Part shown: piece after piece, positions 1 to 4,185 of the stretch
Position numbering within the stretch: position 1 is the stretch's first letter
Layout of the letters: every line of letters begins with the position of its first letter
Assembly (NCBI GenBank): GCA_029933635.1
Contig: JAOZNS010000140.1
Span: forward strand, 1,664 to 7,048
Reading direction: 5' to 3'
Length of the DNA stretch: 5,385 bases
Source of the DNA: Candidatus Zixiibacteriota bacterium
GTDB lineage: Bacteria; Zixibacteria; MSB-5A5; SM1-73
Made by a program: the position numbers and the translations under genes
Notes under the pieces: generated by a model
Told to the model about the DNA's origin: nothing
What the model saw: only the letters and a program-made list of their open reading frames with translations
Database searches by the model: none

Positions 1-18
1 TGCTTCATTTCCTCTCAC
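1..18 (-). CDS. Possible 5' end of the gene downstream of holA (off the left edge)
   Basis: A GTG codon at 18-16 is preceded by AAGGAG (27-32, read on the minus strand) with 8 nt between them, which is good translation-start geometry. It opens M-R-G-N-E-A before the window ends. An ATG in another frame at 8-6 also has a purine-rich AGAGGA just upstream and cannot be excluded. The codons are too few to identify a product. In many bacteria holA is followed by rpsT, but the visible residues do not let me test that. I list it only because the ribosome site is convincing. Confidence 0.25.
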
Positions 19-54
19 CAAAATTTCTCCTTGGCATGGCATTGCGTATGAGTC

Positions 55-117
55 GTTCATAGACGAAATAGTTCACTTCTTATCCCAAATTTGGGTTGAT
101 AGACGAACTATTCGTCT
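55..117. repeat. Cluster of direct and inverted repeats after holA
   Basis: Three related elements are packed into 63 bp. The 13-mer GTTSATAGACGAA occurs twice in direct orientation (55-67 and 95-107, one mismatch, period 40). The second copy extends into a perfect hairpin, AGACGAA-CTA-TTCGTCT (101-117). Its right arm is also complementary to the first copy (AGACGAAATAGTTC, 62-74 region) apart from one inserted base, so a long alternative stem is possible. Between the copies sits the perfect 12-bp palindrome CCCAAATTTGGG (84-95). There is no run of T after the hairpin on either strand, so it is not an obvious intrinsic terminator. It lies between the holA stop and a candidate downstream start, so an operator or an mRNA structure in the leader of the next gene is plausible. 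The function is unknown. Confidence 0.55.
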
Positions 118-162
118 TCTTTGAATTCTGTGGACCCTGTACCTGTAAAGGATCTTTTGTCT

Positions 163-1182
163 TCACAGGTGACAGAGATTGTATACTAAAAGCTCCATAA
201 GTATCCTGTCCGGCATGAGATTGGACTTTAAGTCCACATCGGTTTGATACAAAAGAATCAATCCTTTTTCCAGCTCCTCCATGCTGAAGTTTTTTGCCTG
301 TTTTTGATATTTGGTCACCAAGAAAGGCTTGGTTTTAAGCAGGGAGACCAAAGACCCCTGGCCGGAATCCGGAGAGTACTCTTTGGTTTGGATGAGCTTT
401 TCAAAATGCTGGGTCAGCCAGAAGATTATGCTTCCTGGCTTTTCGCCGGCTAAAATCAGATTTCTCAAGATCAAAAAGGCTTTTTTCTTGTTCCTCTCGC
501 AGACGGAATCGATTAGCTGAAAAACGGTGTGACTCCGGGATAGACCCACCACCGATTCCACGTCGGAGAAAGTTATGGTTTGCCTTTCAGCGATGTAGGT
601 CAAAAGTTTATCTATCTCTTTGGCTAAATCGCCAAGATTGTTTCCCGCAAGCTCCTGCAAGATATAAACAGCTTGTTTTTCGATCCTTTTGCCCTGTGCT
701 TTTACCCTTTCGGTGATCCAGGCTGGAATCTGGCTCTCCCATAATCGGTTAAACTCCACCGTGGTGGCAAGTTTTTCCAGAGCTTTGTAAAACTTAGACT
801 GGGTGGCGATCTTGGGAGAAAGAAGGATCAGACAGACCGAATCCGGAAGCTGAGGCAGGAAGGATAAAAGCACATCCTTGGAGAAGGGAGAAAGCTTTTG
901 TAGATCGAACACCACCACCAGACGCTTTTTTGCAAATACCGGGGAGGTGGATGCCTTGTTTATGATCTGGTCCCCACTGGTCTGGTCTCCATACAGAAGA
1001 TCCAAATTGAAGCTTTTGAGGCTTTCCGGGACCAGAACGGAGGCCATCCTTCTCCAGACCTGCTCCTTCAAGAAATCTTCGTCTCCGGTGAAATGATATA
1101 ACTTATCCACCTTATCGACAGAATCCTTACGAGCGCCCTTAAGTTGATTTAATAGCTGTGAATATGAGATTTTCTTTGCCAT
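163..1182 (-). CDS. holA: DNA polymerase III subunit delta (HolA)
   Basis: The delta subunit is the wrench of the clamp-loader complex: it binds and opens the beta sliding clamp so that it can be loaded on primed DNA at the replication fork. The protein has 339 aa, the usual family length (E. coli about 343). The N-terminal domain shows the expected order: a beta strand into G33-D34-E35 (the degenerate P-loop region LYHFTGDEDFL), then a variable helix region, then the family signature S-P-V-F-A-K-K-R-L-V-V-V around residues 80-91. Next comes the stretch VCLILLSPK near 115-124, which in this family leads to the central helical domain. The C-terminal half (about 215-339) is helical and fits the collar domain. 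Like other delta subunits it has no functional Walker motifs. The start is ATG at 1182, preceded by AGGTG, which pairs with the distal part of the anti-Shine-Dalgarno sequence. The stop is TGA. It is transcribed alone from its own predicted promoter, 99 bp upstream. Confidence 0.93.
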   Translation of the reverse strand: MAKKISYSQLLNQLKGARKDSVDKVDKLYHFTGDEDFLKEQVWRRMASVLVPESLKSFNLDLLYGDQTSGDQIINKASTSPVFAKKRLVVVFDLQKLSPFSKDVLLSFLPQLPDSVCLILLSPKIATQSKFYKALEKLATTVEFNRLWESQIPAWITERVKAQGKRIEKQAVYILQELAGNNLGDLAKEIDKLLTYIAERQTITFSDVESVVGLSRSHTVFQLIDSVCERNKKKAFLILRNLILAGEKPGSIIFWLTQHFEKLIQTKEYSPDSGQGSLVSLLKTKPFLVTKYQKQAKNFSMEELEKGLILLYQTDVDLKSNLMPDRILMELLVYNLCHL

Positions 1183-1185
1183 GAT

Positions 1186-1209
1186 CCACCTGATGGATCT
1201 TTCTCCATC
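1186..1209 (-). promoter_or_regulatory. holA ribosome site with adjoining leader hairpin
   Basis: AGGTGG (1186-1191) lies 3 nt before the holA ATG. The AGGTG part matches the 3' portion of the extended Shine-Dalgarno GGAGGTGA, so the short spacing is acceptable. Immediately upstream is a perfect 6-bp inverted repeat, GATGGA-N6-TCCATC (1192-1209), which would place a small hairpin against the ribosome site. Any modulation of translation is inference. Confidence 0.4.
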
Positions 1210-1280
1210 TGATTGATGGTTTGCTTTCCTCTCAGGCTATGGGACTCCCTGAATTTGTTTGATCTTTAAGAATCTCTTCT

Positions 1281-1309
1281 AAAGTAGTGAATCGATCGTT
1301 TGATGTCAA
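1281..1309 (-). promoter_or_regulatory. Predicted sigma-70 promoter for holA
   Basis: On the minus strand a perfect -35 box TTGACA (1304-1309) is followed after exactly 17 nt by TACTTT (1281-1286), a weak -10 box that keeps the first two bases and the last T. The -35 begins just after the T-run of the preceding terminator, so holA is uncoupled from the upstream gene. The expected start of transcription is near 1274, giving a leader of about 90 nt that contains the small hairpin at 1192-1209. Confidence 0.55.
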
Positions 1310-1310
1310 T

Positions 1311-1343
1311 AAAAAAGAGCCTCCGGGGGACGTTGGAGGCTCT
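1311..1343 (-). terminator. Rho-independent terminator of the RNase H-like gene
   Basis: A perfect 9-bp stem, AGAGCCTCC paired with GGAGGCTCT (1316-1324 and 1335-1343), encloses a 10-nt loop. On the minus strand it is followed directly by six T (A-run at 1311-1316 on the plus strand). It starts about 30 bp after the stop of the gene at 1374-1754. The U-tract lies on the minus-strand side only, so it acts in that direction. Confidence 0.92.
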
Positions 1344-1373
1344 CTTTGGCAGAAGGGGATGAAGGGAGGATTT

Positions 1374-1754
1374 TTATTTTATTGCAAGCTCGTTTTGAGC
1401 CGGATTTTCCTTAGGAGGAATCCAGTTTAAACTATAGGGAATTTTCTTTTTATAAACTAAAGCCATGTTTCGATAGGGTTCCAGCTCCCTGGTGCAGACC
1501 ATCTGGAGATTTACCTGATTGACCACAACAAAACTGTCGCCGAATACTTCCACGGTCTTGTTTTGAAACAACTGTGGATTGATCTCAATAAATTCCAGAA
1601 GCGCCAGAAGACTGGCATATTCACATTCGATGGGACTGCCCTTGAACTGCGCCCGGAAAACTATCCCCAGATCTGGAATGGAGAATGAAACCACTCCATT
1701 ATGAGCATCCCTGTCATCCTTATTTCGAATCGTTCCATAAAAGAAGCATTGCAT
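1374..1754 (-). CDS. Small RNase H-fold protein, probably catalytically inactive
   Basis: The protein has 126 aa with the pattern of an RNase HI-type fold. It has an N-terminal strand (FFYGT, 4-8) and a second strand pair (about 20-37). The helix starts with E-C-E-Y-A-S-L-L-A-L-L-E (43-54), which matches the family's A-E-Y-x-A-L motif. The strand V-E-V-F-G-D-S (68-74) matches the t-D-S motif. The C-terminal part is W-I-P-P-K-E-N-P-A-Q-N-E-L-A (111-124), where active enzymes have W-V-x-G-H...N-x-x-A-D-x-L-A. By this alignment Glu45 and Asp73 are kept, the first catalytic Asp is Tyr6, the last is Asn121, and the active-site loop His is missing. Hydrolysis of RNA-DNA hybrids is therefore doubtful; a nucleic-acid-binding or structural role is an inference. 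The start is ATG, with AAGGAGG 5 nt upstream. The stop is TAA, followed by a strong terminator. The gene appears monocistronic behind a sigma-54 promoter. The fold call is fairly firm; the biological role is unknown. Confidence 0.75.
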   Translation of the reverse strand: MQCFFYGTIRNKDDRDAHNGVVSFSIPDLGIVFRAQFKGSPIECEYASLLALLEFIEINPQLFQNKTVEVFGDSFVVVNQVNLQMVCTRELEPYRNMALVYKKKIPYSLNWIPPKENPAQNELAIK

Positions 1755-1759
1755 GAAAC

Positions 1760-1793
1760 CCTCCTTATCAATGTCTCAATAACCTACCTCCTT
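1760..1793 (-). promoter_or_regulatory. Tandem Shine-Dalgarno sequences in the RNase H-like gene leader
   Basis: AAGGAGG (1760-1766) lies 5 nt before the ATG and is clearly the working ribosome site. A second, equally strong AAGGAGGT (1786-1793) lies 26 bp further upstream. It precedes a TTG by 6 nt, giving a three-codon reading frame TTG-AGA-CAT that ends in TGA (1770-1768) just before the real ribosome site. This could be a short leader frame, a ribosome standby site, or chance in a purine-rich leader. Confidence 0.5.
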
Positions 1794-1811
1794 TTTTCTG
1801 TCCTTTTAAAA

Positions 1812-1827
1812 AGCAAAATATGTGCCA
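1812..1827 (-). promoter_or_regulatory. Predicted sigma-54 (-24/-12) promoter
   Basis: On the minus strand TGGCACATATTTTGCT matches the sigma-54 consensus TGGCACG-N4-TTGCW at every specified position except the seventh (A for G). The near-invariant GG (-24) and GC (-12) are present with the correct 10-nt spacing. The site is 58 bp upstream of the RNase H-like ATG and predicts a transcript start near 1800 and a leader of roughly 45-50 nt. Sigma-54 promoters need an AAA+ enhancer-binding activator; none is encoded in this window. I found no comparably good sigma-70 promoter for this gene. Confidence 0.65.
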
Positions 1828-1890
1828 CCAGGATGTTGTAACTTTCGATGAGAGAAAGGCTTGGATTAATTTTAGGCTTGGTCAACTCCC

Positions 1891-1902
1891 AAGGGGACCC
1901 TT
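1891..1902. promoter_or_regulatory. Dyad AAGGG-GA-CCCTT, candidate activator site
   Basis: A perfect 5+5 inverted repeat with a 2-bp centre lies about 95 bp upstream of the predicted sigma-54 transcript start. This is within the usual range for upstream activating sequences bound by sigma-54 activators. The adjoining CTTGG-N7-CCAAG (1877-1893) forms a second, overlapping small dyad. The placement is suggestive, but assignment to an activator is inference. Confidence 0.35.
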
Positions 1903-1966
1903 ATGAGGAAACCAATTAAAAATCAATAAGATAGTATTAGGGGGGATTTTGACATATTCGGATCTG

Positions 1967-2003
1967 TAAAAGGGTAAGTTTTGGTTTCCAATTATCCCTT
2001 TTA
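1967..2003. repeat. Large imperfect inverted repeat, candidate operator or RNA hairpin
   Basis: TAAAAGGG (1967-1974) pairs with CCCTTTTA (1996-2003). The stem continues with TAA/TTA after one bulged T (1995) and is capped by TTGG-TTT-CCAA (1981-1991). It shares the AAGGG/CCCTT half-sites of the dyad at 1891-1902, so the two may be sites for the same dimeric regulator about 90 bp apart. No T-run follows on either strand, which argues against a terminator. It sits about 165-200 bp upstream of the predicted sigma-54 start. Confidence 0.45.
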
Positions 2004-2154
2004 GTTGTCTTCTGCAATTTGATTCATACTTAGTGCAATCCACTACAAAGGAAGCTGAGTTGATAGATTACGGGTCTCTCGGCTGAAAGATGTCAGGAGG
2101 ATGGTTATCCGGGGGGCTTACGCAATCCGATGAAAGGAGGCTTGAAAATGTAAG

Positions 2155-2191
2155 ATAAAATCCGCATCCATCCTATCTGGATGAATGCGGA
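2155..2191 (-). terminator. Rho-independent terminator of the TPR gene
   Basis: TCCGCAT-C-CATCC (2161-2173) pairs with GGATG-A-ATGCGGA (2179-2191) around a 5-nt loop, a 12-bp stem interrupted by one C/A mismatch. On the minus strand it runs into TTTTAT (2155-2160). It begins 36 bp after the TPR stop codon. The plus-strand side is followed by GCTTTGTTT, a weaker U-tract, so some bidirectional activity is possible. Confidence 0.8.
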
Positions 2192-2226
2192 GCTTTGTTT
2201 GACTAAAAATGTATCGACCAAATATT

Positions 2227-3399
2227 CTATTTGGGGCTTCCCAGACAATCCTGAGCTTTTTGCCAAGTTTGTTTAGCTTTTTGGCCCATTCCCTTTTTGG
2301 CATAAATGATTGCCAGCTGACTCAAGGCATTGCAATTTGTGCTGTCCTTCTGGATCAAAGGTTCCAGAATACCCAAAGCTTTATCGAAATTCTCCTGTTC
2401 CTGATAAACCTGGGCCAGAAACACTTGAGCCTCCAAGTCCGTGCTGTCAAGCTCCAGCACCTTTTCAAAAGTAACTTGTGCCGAATCCAAAAGGTCATTC
2501 TTGGTCTGGTTTAACTCTTCTATTTTAGCTTTTGATTTTTCGTCTTTACGATATTCTCCAGATTTATCTTTCAGCGAATCCAGAGCCTTGTTCGTTTGGA
2601 TGATCTTCTGAAGATAAATGGTCCCCATGTTGAAATAGCCGTCCTTATATTCAGGGTCTGCAGAGACCAGTTTGCGACAACAGGAAAGCGCTTGATCGTA
2701 ATCTTTGGCATTGGTATAAATGGAGACCACGTTGATCAACACCTCCGTGTTATCTGGCTCCTTTTCCAAGATCTTTTTGTAGCTTTTTAAAGCCTTCATT
2801 TGTTTGCCCGAATAAAACAAAGCATCGGCATAACCTCTCAGTATCTCCGGATTATCTGGCTCCAATTTGAGTCCAGCCTCAAGGGATGAAAGTGCCTTTT
2901 CATACTGTTTCTTCACGGTGTAAGTGTATCCGGCGTATAGGTAACTTCGGTAATCGAGGGGGTTGATTATGGTGCAGGTGGTAAATCGATCCAAGGCGGT
3001 ATCGTAGTCCTTTTCATTGAAAGCCTTGGCTCCCTGGTTGAACACCTCTCTCCATTTTTCTGTCCTCAGGGAATCGAGCTCCTTTATCCATTTGGCTTTT
3101 TTGCTTTTCAAACTTTCTGCCATGGCAAACTGCTCCCCCATGCCTCGGTAGTTTTTCTTAAAGCAATAAGCCTTTCCCAAAAGGAAATGCATCTCCGCAT
3201 CCTCGGGGAAGAACTGCAGTCCCTCCTCCAGTATGGCTACCGCACTATCATACATTCGATACTCAGGCTTAAGATTGATTTTGGCGGTCATTTTGTAGGT
3301 GCTGGAATGGAATCGGGGCTTTTTGGGTTTGTCTCCTCGCACCGCATTTCCTATAAGAGCAACCAGTGCAACTGTTACAAGGATTCGTAAAGGCTTCAT
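2227..3399 (-). CDS. Exported tetratricopeptide-repeat protein
   Basis: The protein has 390 aa. Residues 1-22 form an Sec-type signal peptide (charged MKPLR, hydrophobic ILVTVALVALIG, then a small-residue cleavage region around A19 to G22). No lipobox cysteine is present, so it is predicted to be secreted or periplasmic and not a lipoprotein. The mature part is a series of TPRs at about 45-80, 116-149, 150-183, 184-217, 218-251, 305-340 and 341-374. Typical consensus residues are seen, for example YLYAGYTYTVKKQYEKAL and LEPDNPEIL. A lysine- and glutamate-rich insertion (about 265-300) separates the fifth and sixth repeats. TPR arrays are protein-binding scaffolds; the partner cannot be read from the sequence. 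The start is ATG with AAGGAG (3406-3411) 6 nt upstream. The stop is TAG, followed by a terminator. It lies 54 bp behind the disulfide oxidoreductase with no clear promoter between, so the two are probably co-transcribed. Confidence 0.85.
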   Translation of the reverse strand: MKPLRILVTVALVALIGNAVRGDKPKKPRFHSSTYKMTAKINLKPEYRMYDSAVAILEEGLQFFPEDAEMHFLLGKAYCFKKNYRGMGEQFAMAESLKSKKAKWIKELDSLRTEKWREVFNQGAKAFNEKDYDTALDRFTTCTIINPLDYRSYLYAGYTYTVKKQYEKALSSLEAGLKLEPDNPEILRGYADALFYSGKQMKALKSYKKILEKEPDNTEVLINVVSIYTNAKDYDQALSCCRKLVSADPEYKDGYFNMGTIYLQKIIQTNKALDSLKDKSGEYRKDEKSKAKIEELNQTKNDLLDSAQVTFEKVLELDSTDLEAQVFLAQVYQEQENFDKALGILEPLIQKDSTNCNALSQLAIIYAKKGMGQKAKQTWQKAQDCLGSPK

Positions 3400-3453
3400 T
3401 TGATGCTCCTTGGGTTAAAGGTTTAAACGGTTTTGTTTTTCACTTTTTCCGCA

Positions 3454-3819
3454 TTATACGCTCTTATGAATGGCTTTTGTGATCTGGGAAAGGATTTCTT
3501 CCTCCGGAACTGCTCCTTCCAGAGAGAACTTTTCATTGATGATGATTTTAGGCACACCGAGGACTCCGTATCTGTTAACCAGATGAGGGAACTCGGTGAC
3601 CTCTATCATATCCGCGGTTATAGATTCCCCTTCGATGGCGAACTTGTGTGTCAGGCTAACGGCCTTGGGGCAATAGGGACAGGTGGGGGTGACGAACACC
3701 TGCAGATGAACCTTCTGGTCAATTTTTTTCAAAGCATACTTGGTCTCGGGCTTGAGGTCGGTTTCGCCTTTGGAGACATCCACCATATCGGTAAGCAGGC
3801 TGGCAAACTCATATCCCAC
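3454..3819 (-). CDS. C-terminal thioredoxin-fold half of a protein disulfide oxidoreductase
   Basis: This frame, 121 aa if it begins at the GTG of 3819, carries the second thioredoxin-like domain of the PDO family. The redox motif is C47-P-Y-C50 within F-V-T-P-T-C-P-Y-C-P, followed by the alpha helix A-V-S-L-T-H-K-F-A-I-E and the cis-proline loop G-V-P-K (Pro90). In PDOs this C-terminal site is the main dithiol-disulfide exchange centre. The first residues (GYEFASLLTDMVDVSKGET) are really the end of the N-terminal domain plus the linker. Recognisable family sequence (GVRYYGTPV) continues upstream of the GTG as far as the amber codon. The GTG has no good ribosome site, so it is probably not a true start. 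If this half is made separately it would need termination-reinitiation or readthrough. The stop is TAA. Confidence 0.7.
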   Translation of the reverse strand: MGYEFASLLTDMVDVSKGETDLKPETKYALKKIDQKVHLQVFVTPTCPYCPKAVSLTHKFAIEGESITADMIEVTEFPHLVNRYGVLGVPKIIINEKFSLEGAVPEEEILSQITKAIHKSV

Positions 3820-3843
3820 CGGCGTTCCATAATATCTTACTCC

Positions 3844-4098
3844 CTAATCCTTTTCCCCCTCTATCACCGTAGCTGGAATTTTATCCACCTTATATTGATT
3901 TACCTTTTCTTTGTCTAACTGAAAATTGTAAACCTCCAAAGAGACCTTATCCGAAAGTTCAGCCACCTCGGTGAGAAGTTGCTTGGTCTGATGGCAGAAC
4001 TCGCACTCCAGTTCCTGAGTAAAATTTATCAGCTTGACTGAACCCTTCAAACCCTTAAAAATTTCCCGGACCAGCCTTTTTTCCTTCTCCTGCAGCAA
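3844..4098 (-). CDS. N-terminal thioredoxin-fold half of a protein disulfide oxidoreductase
   Basis: This is the first thioredoxin-like domain of the PDO. From the more upstream ATG at 4122 it would be 92 aa. In that numbering the redox motif is C40-E-F-C43, followed by helix H-Q-T-K-Q-L-L-T-E-V-A and the cis-proline loop K-I-P-A-T (Pro83). I prefer TTG at 4098 (84 aa). AGGAGG lies exactly 6 nt before it, and the resulting start L-Q-E-K-E-K-R-L-V-R-E-I-F matches the beginning of known PDOs, whereas the extra eight residues from the ATG are not expected and include the translated ribosome site. The domain ends at TAG after G-E-K-D, one residue before the conserved aromatic. PDOs form and isomerise disulfide bonds; in thermophiles they are linked to intracellular disulfides. 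Here the neighbours are envelope proteins, but no signal peptide is present, so a cytoplasmic location is expected. Confidence 0.7.
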   Translation of the reverse strand: MLQEKEKRLVREIFKGLKGSVKLINFTQELECEFCHQTKQLLTEVAELSDKVSLEVYNFQLDKEKVNQYKVDKIPATVIEGEKD

Positions 4099-4104
4099 TG
4101 AATC

Positions 4105-4110
4105 CCTCCT
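4105..4110 (-). promoter_or_regulatory. Ribosome site that decides the PDO start
   Basis: A perfect AGGAGG is followed after 6 nt by TTG (4098-4096). The alternative ATG at 4122-4120 lies upstream of this sequence and has only AAAGG 8 nt before it. Together with the family's N-terminal length, this favours initiation at TTG. Confidence 0.6.
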
Positions 4111-4146
4111 CGGAAAGATCATCTTTGCAACCTTTCGTTGATCCCA

Positions 4147-4155
4147 TTTATATCA
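4147..4155 (-). promoter_or_regulatory. Possible extended -10 promoter for the PDO/TPR unit
   Basis: TG-A-TATAAA on the minus strand is an extended -10 box with 5 of 6 consensus bases. It lies about 50 bp before the preferred PDO start, in the 87-bp gap after the membrane fusion protein stop. The region 17-18 bp upstream (TTTCTT) is a poor -35 box, as is common for extended -10 promoters. No terminator separates the upstream gene, so read-through transcription is also likely. Confidence 0.35.
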
Positions 4156-4185
4156 AAGACCGTCGGCTGAAAGAAAGCTCTTTTT

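Larger units (their letters stand above)
1755..2226. other. 472-bp non-coding stretch
   Basis: No reading frame here has convincing coding character. It contains, from right to left: the terminator of the TPR gene (2155-2191); a plus-strand AAAGGAGG followed 7 nt later by ATG-TAA (2133-2153); a G-rich segment (2095-2120); the imperfect dyad 1967-2003; an isolated plus-strand TTGACA (1949-1954) without a good -10 box; the dyad 1891-1902; a repeated AGGCTTGG (1857-1864 and 1874-1881); and the sigma-54 promoter with the leader of the RNase H-like gene. I compared 2041-2160 by eye with the common riboswitch cores I know and found no match. Confidence 0.6.
3454..4098 (-). pseudogene. Full PDO reading frame interrupted by one amber codon
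   Basis: Read through the TAG at 3844-3846, the frame gives a continuous protein of about 214 codons. It lines up end to end with archaeal-type PDO (P. furiosus, 226 aa): two thioredoxin folds, CEFC and CPYC redox sites, and a cis-proline in each. The amber falls in G-E-K-D-*-G-V-R-Y-Y-G, where the family has an aromatic residue (Phe in P. furiosus, from memory). A Tyr codon TAT or TAC becomes TAG by one base change. There is no frameshift and no decay on either side. Explanations are a recent nonsense mutation, a base error in the assembly, or tolerated UAG readthrough. General UAG reassignment is unlikely, since the TPR gene and the membrane fusion protein both end plausibly at TAG. I use the label pseudogene provisionally. 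Confidence 0.6.

Noticed and set aside
141..170. Inverted repeat ACCTGT...ACAGGT across the holA stop as a terminator
   Set aside because: It is only a 6-bp stem with an 18-nt loop and no following T-run on the minus strand.
1949..1980. Plus-strand TTGACA as a possible promoter for a small RNA ending at the 2161-2191 hairpin
   Set aside because: The -35 match is perfect, but no acceptable -10 box lies 16-18 bp downstream.
2041..2160. G-rich, structured-looking stretch as a possible riboswitch
   Set aside because: By-eye comparison with c-di-GMP, cobalamin, TPP, SAM, c-di-AMP and fluoride cores gave no match, and no plus-strand gene follows. A covariance-model search would be needed to go further.
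2209..2514. Plus-strand open frame of 101 codons
   Set aside because: It lies antisense to the end of the TPR gene, has no ribosome site, and its leucine/phenylalanine-rich composition is what the complement of a charged TPR gene gives.
3844..3846. Genome-wide reassignment of UAG to an amino acid
   Set aside because: The TPR gene ends at TAG shortly before its terminator, and the adaptor ends at TAG directly after its expected C-terminal tail, so UAG acts as a stop in this genome.
3433..3918. Plus-strand open frame of 161 codons
   Set aside because: It is antisense to the PDO, whose family motifs (CPYC, CEFC, cis-prolines) are clear in the opposite frame. The plus-strand translation shows no recognisable domain.
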